NCBI GenBank assembly: GCA_949752795.1
Contig: OX457075.1
Span: forward strand, 5,880,001 to 5,944,000
DNA length: 64,000 nucleotides
From: Hyperoodon ampullatus
Taxonomy: Eukaryota > Chordata > Mammalia > Artiodactyla > Ziphiidae
Direction of reading: 5' to 3'
Below the pieces are notes generated by a model, which saw nothing but the letters and a program-made list of their open reading frames with translations, ran no database searches and was not told the DNA's origin. Position numbers and translations under genes: made by a program. Positions 34,643-46,754 of the stretch are shown here, piece after piece (position 1 is the stretch's first letter; each line of letters begins with the position of its first letter).

Positions 34643-35108
34643 TATTATTATTTTTATTGACGTATACTTGATTTACAATGTTGTGTTAGTTTCTGCTGTA
34701 CAGCAAACTTTCTTTCTTTCTTTCTTTCTTTTCTTTCTTTCTGGCTGCATTGGGTCTTCACTGCTGCATGCAGGCTTTCTCTAGTTGTGGTGAGCGGGGG
34801 CTACTCTTGATTGTGGTGCGCGGGCTTCTCATTGCGGTGGCTTCTCTTTGTTGCGAAACATGGGCTCTAGGGTGCGGGGGCTTCAGTCGTTGTGGTGCAC
34901 AGGCTCAGTAGTTGTGGCACACGGGCTTAGTTGCTCCGTGGCATGTGGGATCTTCCCGGACCAGGGCTCGAACCTGTGTCCCCTGCTTTGGCAGGCGGAT
35001 TCTTAACCACTGTGCCACCAGGGAAGTCCCAATGCATATGTATACATTCTTTTTTGTATTCTTTTCCATTATGGCTTATCACAGGACATTGAATATAGTT
35101 CCCTGGGC
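34643..35108 (-). mobile_element. L1 3' end, split by a nested SINE
   Basis: Antisense L1 3'UTR 'tttacaatgttgtgttagtt' and 'tctgctgtacagcaaac' up to about 34710. It resumes at about 35033 as 'gcatatgtatacattctttt' and 'catcacaggacattgaatat'-like sequence, ending at 'agttccctgggct'. The SINE at 34712-35031 lies between the two halves. Confidence 0.85.
34712..35031 (-). mobile_element. CHR-type SINE, long form, nested in L1
   Basis: (TTTC)n tail at about 34710-34742, then 'ggctgcattgggtcttcact', the repeated 'cagtagttgtggcac' motif and 'tgtgccaccagggaagtccc'. Younger than the L1 it interrupts. Confidence 0.9.
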
Positions 35109-35109
35109 T

Positions 35110-36045
35110 GTTTCTACCCAGTTTATTTTTGTTTAGTATAATATTGCTTACTTCTTCAGGTTCAATGGGCTATTCTTTAAATCCTGTAAAATCAATGGAG
35201 TTAATCTTTCTTATTTGGTGTCTTGGTTATTTCCCACAGTGCTACTCCTGAGTGAAATCTCTCTGTCATTTTGAGAACAATTTAATATTACAAAATCTTC
35301 CAATATCTATCTTGTGATTGCTACTCATGGCTGTCAGAATTCCTGGCACGCAAAGCAATGGCCAGTAGGTTCAAGTACAATAATTTTCAACTATATTCCT
35401 TATTACTATACAAAATACCTTTACTCAAGGACTTAAAATGTAAAACCCACTCATCTGAGGAATAACCTGGTCAAATCTTTGGATATAACTTCTCTCAACT
35501 GGGAAAAGAAATGGTGATTTCATTCTTAATTTAGAGAATGTTTTGGCTGTATGTGACCTTTTAGTTTTGAAATTTTTCAATTTGCATGTTCTCTTTATCA
35601 TTTGCATACAATCTGTATATTGAAAAGTCGTGTTCTCACATCAAAGTCAGTTTTAATATGAAAAGGTTTTGTCGTCATTAAATCTGTCTCACTGACATGG
35701 TTTGAATTGCCAGTGTTAAGACAGAGAAGGTCTCAGCTCAGTAAAAATGGCCTGGGAAACACAGACAAGAAAGACCTCTTCACTGATGAAAAAAATACAG
35801 CTTCTTTCAAACCTTTCAATATAACTTTTTATCCCCTTAAATTAGAAGAGCAATCTCTCTGTTGTAATTCACCCTGTGTTCTGATTTGTTCACCCATCAG
35901 GAAAATCCAGGAAGTTTCAGTGTCCAAAGTTTTATTGGGTTTCATCTGGAAATCAAGCAGGACCCTGAGTGGCCTCCCCAGGTACAAAAGTCCCTTTATG
36001 TCCCCCGTTTCTTGTTTACAGAATAAAAGGCTTTAGTCTCCTGGG
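35110..36045. other. Unassigned intergenic DNA
   Basis: A frame of 109 codons at 35707-36036 resembles no protein I know and ends just before the LTR. Probably chance. Confidence 0.4.
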
Positions 36046-36049
36046 CCTT

Positions 36050-36500
36050 CCCCAAGTTCCAAAGAGCAGACTCAAGCAGTTAGAGATTAGGGCAGTAGAG
36101 CCACAGGACTCATAGTTCCTGCTGAAGGGTTATGAATAACAATCTGATGCATATCTCTGAGTTGTTCAGTAGAAACTAGTCCCCTCCCCCAGGTGGACTA
36201 CATGAGGACCACAAGCATGGAGACCCTAGAATGGTTGAGACCAGAAGTTTGAGATTCCTGAAACATCACCTTGTTACCTCACCACCAACCAATGGGAAGA
36301 AGGTCCACAAGCTGATCACCCATCCTACAACCCTCTCCCCTAACACTGTCTTTAAAACCCTTGCCTGAAAGCTGTCAGGGAGTTCGGGTCTTTTGAGCAT
36401 GTGCTGCCCCTTCTCCTTGCTTGGTGGCCTGCAAATAAGCCCTGCCTTTGCTGCAAACACGTGCTGTCAGAGTTTGCCTCTCTGACTCCTTTCGCACAAG
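36050..36500 (+). mobile_element. Solo LTR of class I ERV (gammaretrovirus-like)
   Basis: 'cccctcccccaggtggacta', 'ttaaaacccttgcctgaaag' (TATA-like region), 'gttcgggtcttttgagcatg', 'ctccttgcttggtggcctgc' and a mutated polyadenylation signal 'caaataagcc' followed by 'ctgcctttgctgcaa'. This is the U3-R-U5 layout of MER4-like ERV1 LTRs. No internal genes seen. Ends approximate. Confidence 0.65.
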
Positions 36501-36585
36501 CTCTTGCTCTGTAGCAATTACGTAGAGACAATTGACTGAATCACGGGCCATATGATTCATGGCTCGTAATCCAAGGTTGATCTTT

Positions 36586-36610
36586 CCAGCATGACCAGCC
36601 CTCATGCTGG
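36586..36610. repeat. Perfect 9-bp inverted repeat (hairpin)
   Basis: 'ccagcatga' and 'tcatgctgg' separated by 7 bases, just downstream of the ERV1 LTR. Confidence 0.8.
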
Positions 36611-37739
36611 TTAGATCATGAAACTAACCAGGGTCCTCCCACGGGTCACCCATGTCTGATCCCAGGGTTTCTACCAAGAGTAACAAACACACTCTTATCA
36701 CTTAAAAACTTCCAAGGATTTGGAATCTCCCTCCCAGGAACCAGGGACAAAGACCAGTCAGATTCTTTGTTATACAACAAGGTTCAATAAATTTAACTAC
36801 TTTTATTAATGTTATTATTCCCTGAGTATCATAATAACTTTGTGAGGTAAGGACAGTTTTTCATATAAATTTTCACACTCTGATTTTTAAAGATGAGAAA
36901 AGAGTAGAGATGGGAGGGCGTGTTCTATTCAAGATAAAATTTCTAACACCCTTTGGGAATCCAAACACTTTAAAAATGTAAAGAAGAATGCTAGGCACTT
37001 TACACATTTTCAATTTTCAGATTTGTAAGCAAAAGTGTAAACATGTATCATCTTTCTATAAATTAAGTCAAATAAAAAATGTGTAGTTGAATTCTGGGCT
37101 AATTATGTATAACAACTATTAAAAAATAACTTCCATGGGAAAGCTGAATAACTCATTTTTGGAATCAAAAATAGACACAAAAGTAAGCCAGATCCTCCAG
37201 ATACAAGATACAGATGTTTTCCATATGCTGTTTACAACTATTATCGCTGTTGGCAACCAAGGAACATGAACTTCTGTCAAAATGTCTTGGATTTCGCTGT
37301 ATCACTATAGGTTTGATTTACCTCGTATTACTGCCAGAGAAGCAATAACAGACTTACAAAGATTACATTAGCATTTTTATACCTTTGTAACCTTGGGCGA
37401 GATCACGGCTTTGCATCCTATTAAGGAAAAATAAAGATACTTTCAAAGTGTTCTGCTACAATTATAAGATGTAAGGAGTCTCCTGGTTCACTTACTTACC
37501 CCAGCTGGATCCTGACTCAGCACATGAGCCATACTAGAAACGGGATTTTCTTCATCACAGGACGCAAAGAGAGGGTCACTTTAACAGGTTTTTGAGAAGA
37601 GATCTGGCCTCCTTCCTTCAGACCGTTAGACAATTCAGCAACATTTTACATTTGAGACAATTGAGGCCAAAAACTAGGTAATTTGATCACAGCTCTACGG
37701 TAGATCTTGTTTAAATCAGAATGCTACAAAAATGACTTA
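36611..37739. other. Unassigned AT-rich intergenic DNA
   Basis: Possibly a degenerate antisense MIR near 36820-36930 ('aataactttgtgaggtaagg', 'aaagatgagaaaagagtag'). Otherwise nothing recognised. Confidence 0.4.
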
Positions 37740-37892
37740 GTTAGGTCTTGCTGTATAGCACAGGCAACAGTACTCAATTTCTTGTAATAACCTATAATGG
37801 AAAAGAATCAGATGAATCACTTTGATGTACACCTGAAACTAACACAACATTGTAAATCAACTATATTAATACCTCAATAAAAAGTTTTAAAA
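37740..37892 (+). mobile_element. L1 3'UTR fragment
   Basis: 'gctgtatagcacaggcaaca', 'aacctataatggaaaagaat', 'gatgtacacctgaaactaac', 'ctcaataaaaagttttaaaa'. Lacks some internal bases relative to the copy at 18999. Confidence 0.85.
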
Positions 37893-39560
37893 ATCAATTT
37901 AAGCCCCAAAGTCCATGAGTTTAAAACATTTCTCAGCAATCCCTCCACTTTACATGAAAGCGTAAGGGACAAAAACTGTTAAGAGACTATTTATTAGGAA
38001 GCCATGATTTCTCCTAAAGGAAATCATTGTTTTACACATTTTGAGTTTCCTATTTTGCATCAGATTTAAGTAGACACTTGGCTTGTCGGGTTGCTTGTGT
38101 TCGATTAACATGATTTATTTAGATGATTATCTTCAAGTTTTTAGAGAAACTGGTCCTTCTGCGGTGTTGGAAACTCTTTGTTAATATAATGCTTCAGAAT
38201 CATAAACCACCAAAGGAGACTGTTTGGTTACTATAGAACTCCAGAAGAAATTATTTTCTTCTGTTTTTTTTTTTCTGCAAGAAAAGACTGTAGAGAGAGT
38301 TTGGATCTAAGGACAGAGACAGATGCAAAGAGCACAAAACACCAGAATGTTTCCACTTCTGGGTAAAGGGAAAGATAAGGTGAAGTCCAACCATTAGCAA
38401 TGCAATTGGTCATCTTTGTGGTATAGAGTCCCTAAAAACCCCCTCTTTAGTAAGATCTGGTTTCTGCAGAATTCTTCACTAACACCAACTCATTATTTTA
38501 CCATGAACTCTCTGTTATTTAATCTTCAGACTAGGATTGTGAGGTAGAAAGATTCATCCTTTATTTCAGATATTCTTAAGAGTGTGGAAAAGTGATGTAT
38601 GTTAGCTGGCGATATTCTAGAAAACAATTTAACCAGAAAAAAGAATTGGGAAAGATTGCCCAGACTGTGGTACTTCACTTTGCAAAACATCCTTAGTTGC
38701 CATCTCAAATCAATTGTGGACCAGGAATGTTTTTAGTAAGTAATTATTATCTTCTAAATAAAAAGAGTCTTAATCACTAACAGGAAATTTTATAGTTCAA
38801 TGAATGCAAACTCAGAACTATTGCCAACTTGTAAAATAACCTTAAGATATCTAACTTGAGAACATTTACCATATTTTCATCTCCCTGGCTTTCAAAAGCA
38901 AAGAAAATTTGGAATTCTTCTCAGTTCTCAGAACAATGTAGAATGCTTATAAAAAACCCAAGGTGGATGAAGTTTGGCCTTCTATTTAGTTTCTAAACAG
39001 AAAGTCCCCCCTACATATGTGTAAAAACCCCTTGAGATTGGCCTACAATGGAGAATAGTTCCAAGGATAAAAACAGAAATGTGTTTATTATACTCATTTC
39101 CTACTGAGAATATAAATGAGTAGAGACCTTGTTATTAAATCCCTTTGAATTGGATTCTTTTCTCCAACAACTCACATTTACTACTGTTAGTTCCAGTTTA
39201 AAGTCAATATGAATTCAGATGTGAGGAAGGAAATGCTTTATTCATATGAAATTTCGGCAGCGATTTATATATGGATGCTTCGGGCAAAAAGTAAGATGAA
39301 AGTACTTTATTCCCCACTTATAATTCTTTTCCACAATTCATAAGTAAAATTCCTTCTCACTGTGGTTATTGAGTTTAAAGCCGCTTAAAGCCCTGAAAAA
39401 AAATCATGGAAGGGGTGTTCTCTACTTGGACTCAGTCCCATCCGACAATAGAAAATGCTTAGGCAGAAGGTTTGGAGTCTCAGAGGCAAAAGGAGATGTA
39501 AGAAATTAGCTAAGATGACTAGACCAAAGACCCAGTAGATAGTCTTACTTGATTTCTGTG
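37893..39560. other. Unassigned AT-rich intergenic DNA
   Basis: No recognised repeat, no conserved frame. Confidence 0.4.
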
Positions 39561-39569
39561 GTGGGGTAG

Positions 39570-40560
39570 TGGGTTAAAAGATGGGAACAATTGGACAGGT
39601 TGGATTTTGGAGAGCCTTGAAAACTAGACTGAAAATGTATTGTTTTTCACTTACCAATGGTAAATCATTATATGTTCTTGAGGAATGAAATAATCCAATA
39701 CATGCAGTATTTTGAGAGACTTAGCTTGATAATGGTGTACTGGTTGAATTGTGTACAGAGAGGTCAAAGTTTGGATTCACCAGAATTGCAACCATAAGGG
39801 TCTGTGTAATTAGGAGGAGGGATGGACAGGGAGGTAAACTCAAATAGTAATTCAAACTTTCAAAGAAATGGGGAAGACTTTGGTGAAAATACGGACATGT
39901 CAGGAGATGGAAGAATAGAGCATAACTGCAAAGCTTCCAGCCTTCAAAATTGAGATGGTGGACAGAGTCAGACCTTTGGAAATGTTTGTGGTTTGCATTC
40001 AGATTTAGGTGAGGAAGACCAGTTTGATCTGGGCGTGTGGAGTTTGCGACGACCGTAGGACATCCAACTGGATGTATTGAGTAGGCTGTGTGAGTGGTAT
40101 GGTAGTCAACTATGTAAAAATATCAGTAGTGGCTTATTCTCCAAGGGAATTAAAATGAGAGAGAAAGGATAAGAAAGACCTTTAATGAAAGAAAAAACAT
40201 ATGTGCCATGAAAGCAGGGTGAAAGAAAAGGAAGAGAAGTAGGGGGAGGAATAGAATGGCGTGAATCTATGGAAACAGAGATAGAAGAGAGTTAGGAAGA
40301 GATGGATACCAGGTTCAAACCTTTTACAAATGTCAAGGACATGAAATTTGAGAATTGGTCGCCTTGGATGGAGCAGTCAATGGAATGGTTAGAGTACAAG
40401 TCAGAACATAGCAGTTGAAGGTGGAGTGGGATGTTGTAAATTACAGGAAGAAAGGAAGAAACTGGAAGGTGTAAAGGAGATTGCAACTACAGAAACAGCA
40501 GGGGCAGCTGAAAGGGTTTATTTTAGGACTTGAGATTCTTGGGGCTAGGGAAAGCTTTTG
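39570..40560 (+). mobile_element. Ancient interspersed repeat, related to 9555 and 15355
   Basis: Ordered traces: 'ggattttggagagccttgaa', 'aggaatgaaataatccaata', 'attgagatggtggacagagt', 'ggacatccaactggatgtat', 'gagagttaggaagagatgga'. Highly diverged. Confidence 0.4.
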
Positions 40561-42074
40561 AACCTGGAGTTGGGAGTCTACTTATTTTGAAATACAGTAT
40601 TACAAGGTGCCATGATGATCCTGGTAATGGGTCCATTTCTGTAACCTGATTTTTGGTTTTATGTTTGTGGCTTGAAATGATGAGTTTCAAGGATCAGCTC
40701 ACATTAATAAGAGGGAGAAAGAAGGGATGGTAAACTACTCTTTGTACTCAACTTCATTGTAAAAGGCAGCCTCACAACCCCCTTCGAACTGGTTGGAAGC
40801 CAGGATCTTCAGAGCCTACTTACTTCCTGCTCAAACCATGAGAATAGACTAAAACCAGATGTGTTGTGACCTCCTCAAAACCTATACACAGGCAGGAGGC
40901 CATAATATACTGTTTAAATACAGCCCATGTGTCACTAATGCAGGCCCTCATTTTCCATGATGCACCAACGGAGCTGGGGCCAGCTGCAAAAGCTCCAGGC
41001 TAGATTTTACAAAGAACAAGTTCTCCTGTGCGTGAACAGCTAAGTCACGAGTGGTCCCTCTTCAGCACTGAGATGTTTCACCTTAAAGCTTCCGCCACGT
41101 AGGAGAAACCCAGCATATAATTATGACCCTTTTCAATTTTCTTGTAATGAAAAGAAGAAATGAAGGGTCTCTGAAAGGTCAACTTTCAGAAACAGGAAAA
41201 GACAAACACACGAGTGGTTTTTGTTGTTTTCTTTTTCTTCAACATGACTCAAGTAATAGAGTCCTACCCTTGTGGTTCTGGTTCACCATCCATTGCGTCT
41301 CTCATTAGGAATTCTATTTTTCTTTTAAATTCAACTTTGACATTTTTTCTTAATTTGTTTTCATTGCTTCTTTTAGACCACCCAGAAAGTATTTTTCTTT
41401 CATTTTTTTGTCTTCACACACACATACCTCTTTCTCTCTCTCTCTCTCTCTCTGATTTTAAAAGACTTAGGCAGTGTTTCATTTTTTACCTTGAAATTTC
41501 AAATCAGCAAACATGTACTGAATACCAACTATGCACTAATCAGCCATTTATCCTTGTTTTATGTTGGAAATATCTATATTGCTTTGGGGGAAAATGATAA
41601 AGCATTCCTGTTGAAAGACCTAAAGAACAAAAATATAAAAAATCTTTCAGATCCCACCATCCAAATACAACCAATATTAAACACTCATTTGCTATCTAGT
41701 CATGCATATTTAGAAATATATATGTTTATAATTTTGCTAACTGGGATCATGTATATTTTCTATAAGCAGCTTCTTTCACTCCTTATGCCATGGATATCTT
41801 TCCTGGTCAAAATGCATCACAAGATCATCAATAGTTATATTACATGATATACACACACTGTCATTTTCTTAACTAATCTCCCAGTGCCAATAATCTAAGT
41901 TATGATTGTTTTTCTATTCAAATGTCAAGAAACAACCTTATACATACATAATTTTTCATTTTTTTCCTCTAAGCCCTTGCTGTTTGTCGGTGGGTCAATA
42001 ACGCTTTTCCCTTGGGGCTTTCTCTATGTGCTCCAGGTGGTCCTACAGTTGGCCTGAGAGTGATCTTTAATATC
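40561..42074. other. Unassigned intergenic DNA
   Basis: A (TC)n microsatellite lies at about 41430-41454. 41600-41860 looks like an ancient repeat I cannot name. Confidence 0.4.
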
Positions 42075-42083
42075 ACAAGCTTT

Positions 42084-42300
42084 GGGCTTCCCTGGTGGCA
42101 CAGTGGTTGAGAGTCTGCCTGCTGATGCAAGGGACATGGGTTCGTGCCCCGGTCCGGGAAGATCCCACATGCCGTGGAGCGGCTGGCCCCGTGAGCCATG
42201 GCTGCTGAGCCTGTGCGTCTGGAGCCTGTGCTCTGCAACGGGTGAGGCCACAACAGCGAGAGGCCCGCGTACCGCAAATATATATATATATATATATATT
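42084..42300 (+). mobile_element. CHR-type SINE ending in (TA)n
   Basis: Head 'gggcttccctggtggcacag', body ends 'gcccgcgtaccgcaa', then (AT)n at 42279-42300 instead of an A-tail. Target duplication 'acaagcttt' at 42075-42083 and 42301-42309. Confidence 0.93.
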
Positions 42301-42309
42301 ACAAGCTTT

Positions 42310-43023
42310 CATGAAAGCCACATTTTATGTGCTATTCTGGGCAGATGAGATCAAATGATGGAAGCTTCATGAAGGCAGATTATGGGTCAATACTCAGAAG
42401 CATGTCTCGAAATAACTATGTTAAATAAATGAGATAATACAGGCAAGAAGTATGCTGCAAGTTATATAGCCCAATACTTGTTAGAACAAATACCATTATT
42501 CTGATGTAATTAAGGAAGGAATTGCTTCTTTAAGTGGTGAATTCCCAGGTCTTTGCAACATTTGTATTGAAGCTGGATGAATAATTTCAGCAATTATAAG
42601 ACATGTTGTTCTTAAGTGGAAGTTTGAGCAGACTGACCTCTTATATATGTATCACCCTCCCAGAAGTTTCTAAGATTCTAAAGTGGAGCACATATTGAAT
42701 TGGACTTTAACCTCACCACCACCTCCTTAAATCTTTCCTCCCCAAAACGTATTTATGCTTCAAGAAGGGATTTTTTTTGAACACCTTAATATTGGCAGAA
42801 TCTTGGCAGGTAGGCAGAGGGAGATATTTGGAGTTAGGTAAGCATTTCAGACTGCCTATTTAAATCACAACTTTTCTATTCTCTATTTGGAAGTTTCCAA
42901 CTCAGATTTCACGGGTCTCAAATAGGATCAACTTCCATCCTAAACACACACACAGAGTTTCAGCCTATAAAATTTTCTGGTTTGAAGGTCATTGGGTGGA
43001 TGAAGAAGAAATAACAGCAAGAA
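42310..43023. other. Unassigned intergenic DNA
   Basis: No recognised repeat. A short CA run lies at about 42943-42954. Confidence 0.4.
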
Positions 43024-43469
43024 TGTCGGCTGAAAAAAATTACACAACCTAAAAGTTGAGAATTCTGTTTTATTCAGCAGATATTCTGAGGACTTCAAGC
43101 CTGGGACACAGCATGTCAGACAACTCTGAGAGGCTGCTCTCAAGAGGCAAGCAGGGGGAGCCAGGACATACAGGAGTTTTTGCAACAAAAAGCAGGTAGT
43201 CAGAATATCAAAAGATTACTGTTAATTAAAGAAAACCAGACATCTCAAGTTAATAAAATTAGCACTGCTTTTCTATACATGGGAAGATGCAAAGTCTGGG
43301 CTCACTGGAACCATTCCTTTGAAATGCACCTCAACTATCTGGGGCCAGTATCCTGTGCTTCTCATCCTAAGTCTCTTCAAGTGCACAGTTGGGGCAGCTG
43401 TAATGTGATGGCCTGATGGCTGCAACATCCTTTGTTTACTGATATGGCAGGCAACATTTTTCATTCACA
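43024..43469 (-). mobile_element. Solo LTR of an endogenous retrovirus, family A copy 1
   Basis: About 446 bp with TG...CA ends, bounded by the 4-base duplication AGAA. On the minus strand it holds AATAAA (plus 43069-43074) followed by a T-rich U5 part. Aligns almost end to end with 44863-45303 in the opposite direction ('ttaattaaagaaaaccagac' here; its reverse complement there). No gag-pol-env between or near. Class not assigned. Confidence 0.78.
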
Positions 43470-43855
43470 AGAAGAAACATGCACATTCCAATATCCTATT
43501 ATATCCACAGTTATGAATCATGAAAAGGTAGTATACACCAGACATCAAGGCACATGTAAATGAAGGTTGTCAGTCACAACCCTGGAGGTGGGGGGCGCCG
43601 TGTTTTGGTAGTGAATTCCTCACAACAGCCCCAAGAACAGCTGTCCTTCCAGGAAAGGACAGTCCATCTCTGTCCAACTCCTAAGAACCAGAACCAGACA
43701 GCATGCATAGAATCTCAACAACAATGTACTTAACCTTGTTCATACAAATAAATTAATGGGAAATAGTATCACCCCACCAAGCAGAAAAGGCCTCATTATT
43801 GTGGAGTGAAGATTTGTACTTGGAAATTTAATATTTCTCAATGTAGAAACTTTCT
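43470..43855. other. Unassigned intergenic DNA between repeats
   Basis: No recognised repeat or frame. Confidence 0.4.
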
Positions 43856-43872
43856 CAGAGTTTGACTTTTTA

Positions 43873-44198
43873 TTTTTTAATTAATTAACTATTTAGTTAC
43901 TTTTGGCTGTGTTGGGTCTTCGCTGCTGTGCAGGCTTTCTCTAATTGCGGTGCACGGGCTTCTCATTGCGGTGGCTTCTCTTGCTGCAGAGCACGGGCTT
44001 TAGGCACGCGGGCTTCAGTAGTTGCGGCACGTGGGATCAGTCGTTGTGACTCGCGGGCTCTAGAACGCAGGCTCAGTAGTTGTGGCGTGTGGGCTTAGTT
44101 GCTCTGCGGCATGTGGGATCTTCCCGGACCAGGGCTCGAACCCGTGTCCCTTGCATTGGCAGGCGGATTCTTAACCACTGAGCCACCAGGGAAGTCCC
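43873..44198 (-). mobile_element. CHR-type SINE, long form
   Basis: 'ttggctgtgttgggtcttcg', 'gcgggcttctcattgcggtg'-like motifs and 'tgagccaccagggaagtccc'. The 17-bp duplication 'cagagtttgacttttta' lies at 43856-43872 and 44199-44215. Confidence 0.94.
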
Positions 44199-44215
44199 CA
44201 GAGTTTGACTTTTTA

Positions 44216-44854
44216 ATGAAAGAAAGAGCGTCCTCAGATAAAGGGCAAAATCCATATATTTTCCTAGTGGCTAGCTCTTCATATCCCATTATTGGCCTCT
44301 GAGCCATTCTTCAAAGAATATGGTGAAATAAAAATGAAATAATGTATATGCAAGTTCTTTGAAGAGGTAAAGACTATCTGGTGTTCAGTAAAGATAGTGA
44401 TAGTCTTCATCCTCTCTGCAAAGTCCTGCAAAGTGCTCAGGGTGTGAGGAAGAGTTCAGAAAAAGGAAGGGTCTCCTAGAACAGAAGGAGTTTGCATTCG
44501 CCTGCAGCTCTTGTTTCTTTTTCAATTATGCCACACCCTGAGATAGTGTGTGATTCTCTTTTCAAAATATTTGCAATGGTTTTCCATAGCGTAAAGCTTA
44601 TGCTTTTTAGTTGGAGTAATCTTACCTAAAGGGTTATTCGGCTATACGTATGTACAGGGGTATTGAAAGCTGTAAGGTAAAATATTTGCCTACAGGTTGG
44701 ATTTTCTAGAAGTTTTGGTAAAAGAATGCCAAAATTATTATCGTAAAATGAAAATAGATAGAATGGAGTTAGACGTTATTTTATTATTTTGAAAATTATC
44801 CATAGAAATTGTTATCATAAAACTTTGAAACTTTTCCCTTTGCAGTCAAAAGAG
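44216..44854. other. Unassigned intergenic DNA between repeats
   Basis: No recognised repeat or frame. Confidence 0.4.
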
Positions 44855-44862
44855 AATAGAAG

Positions 44863-45303
44863 TGTGAATGAAAAGTGTTGCCTGCCATATCAGCAAACAA
44901 AGATGCTGCGGCCATCGAGCTATCAGCCACTGCTGTCACCAACAGTGAGCCTGAGGGCACTCAGGATGAGAAAGCACAGGATGCTGGCCCCAGTAGCTGA
45001 GGTGCATTTCAAAGGAATGATTTCAGTAAGCCCAGACTCTTGCATCTCCTCATACATAGAAAAACTCTAAATTCCTTAACTTGAGATGTCTGGTTTTCTT
45101 TAATTAACAGTCATCTTTTGATGCTCTGACTACCTGCTTTTTGTTGCAGAAACTCTTGTATATCCCAGCTCCCCCGTTGCCTCTTGGGAGCAGCCCCTCA
45201 GAGCTATCTGACATGCTGTGTCCAGGGCTTGAAGTCCTCAGAATGTCTGCTGAATAAAACATAATTCTCAACGTTTAGGTTGTGCATTTTTTTTCTTCAG
45301 TCA
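44863..45303 (+). mobile_element. Solo LTR of an endogenous retrovirus, family A copy 2
   Basis: About 441 bp starting TGTGAATGAAAA, with AATAAA at 45253-45258 and a U5-like T-rich end 'tgtgcattttttttcttcag'. The direct repeat 'aatagaag' flanks it (44855-44862 and about 45303-45310). Homologous to 43024-43469 in inverted orientation. It is a solo LTR with no coding remains. Confidence 0.8.
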
Positions 45304-45379
45304 ATAGAAGCATTCCTATATTCTCACCAGCCTTGGGCATACTTCTGTGGAAAATTTTGAGAGGCATGAACCTAAGAAT

Positions 45380-45860
45380 AGAGGACAGACTCCCAGCCTG
45401 GTATTCAAACCCCTTCATAATGTGTTCTCAGTATTCTTTTTCGAACTTTTTCCACTACCTTTCTCTCTGAAATATGAACAGCAGTTGGCAAGTCCACCCC
45501 TGGACTGGATAATGAGCCATACCAAGCTCTACACACGCCTCACCCAGTTTCCCTCCCACAAAACTTCCCTTCTGTCACGGCTGGTTCTCCAAATTCAGCT
45601 CCAGCAAACTCTTCTGTAACCCCCAATCCCGTGGTGGTTATTCCCTCCTCCGCACCACCACGTTTTTTTCACCTTGTTTGTCATTAGTGGCAAAATACAT
45701 TACCTGGCTAAAAAGCATATAGCTTCTCGTTTTCATTGTATGTACTGTTTATCCAATTTAGACTGAATATTCCCAGAAGGGAGGACTTTTATTATTCTTC
45801 CTAACTCTTGATACAGTGTCAAGCGCTTTGGAACATCGATGACAATACATGGACAGCATT
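45380..45860 (+). mobile_element. L2 LINE fragment
   Basis: L2-like series 'cagcctggtattcaaacccc', 'ctacctttctctctgaaata', 'cagctccagcaaactcttct', 'gaatattcccagaagggagg'. Diverged. Confidence 0.5.
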
Positions 45861-46565
45861 TTAGAAATCATTGAATCCGAGTTCCTCCTTTTATAGATAG
45901 AAAATAGAGACCAAAAGTAGAGAAAAATGAGAAAACCTGGAGGATAAGACAGAAGAGTGATTTTCATTGACTCTTTTGCCTTTACTTCTGTTAGAGATTA
46001 GTTTTACATGAAACCTCGTAGCAACTGAGAGAGAGAGGCTGTTACTATAGCCTGTGGCATATAGGTTAAGTCAGAAATATGGAATTTTGTCTAATAGAAA
46101 AGATTGTTTCCTTCTGGCCTCTGAGGATCTTTCATGTAGATCTGAAAGAAGTCTGGTATTTCCTGAAAGCAGAAGGCATGCCTTCTTATAATTTTGCTCA
46201 TCTCTTCCCAGCACTAGTGTGGCCTTCATTTTTGGCATGGATTTATGCTTGGAGTTTTACCCATCCCTATGCAAAACCATAAGTCTCACAGCAATCCTCT
46301 GAAAATTTCTCTACAGTCTTTTCCGAGATTCTTACATCACCACTAAATGTGTTTGTTTAGGTGTGTCAAGTCTCCTAATTTAGGGTGATGTCATTTGAGA
46401 AGTTGGTGGAGGGTGAGAGTTGAGAGAAGTGAAGATGTTGGAGGTTGGAAATGAGACTTGTGGATACTGGTGCACAACTTGAGAGAGAGGGCAGGCAAAA
46501 TAAGAGGAAATCAGTCATTTATCATTTTCTTTAGAAGAATAACATTGATCTATGCACCCTGTATT
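45861..46565. other. Unassigned intergenic DNA
   Basis: No recognised repeat or frame. Confidence 0.4.
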
Positions 46566-46569
46566 TATT

Positions 46570-46735
46570 AGCTCATTGAACCTCATAACTATCCTATGAG
46601 GCAGGTACCATTAGAGTGAGAAACTGGGTTCCAGAAAGGTTAGAACCCAAGTAAGCCAGCTGAATAGGTGTCAGCACCCATATTTGAGCCCAAGAAGTCC
46701 AGGTCCAGAGCTACATATGCTTCCATGTATGATAC
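46570..46735 (-). mobile_element. MIR fragment
   Basis: Antisense MIR: 'catgaacctcataacta'-like start, 'ctatgaggcaggtaccatta', 'gagaaactgggttccagaaa', 'agtccaggtccagagctaca'. Confidence 0.6.
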
Positions 46736-46754
46736 TACAGTGCCTCTCAAAGGA

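Noticed and set aside
35707..36036. 109-codon plus-strand frame followed by an AATAAA
   Set aside because: Peptide unlike any known family; the AATAAA at 36021 is likely chance.
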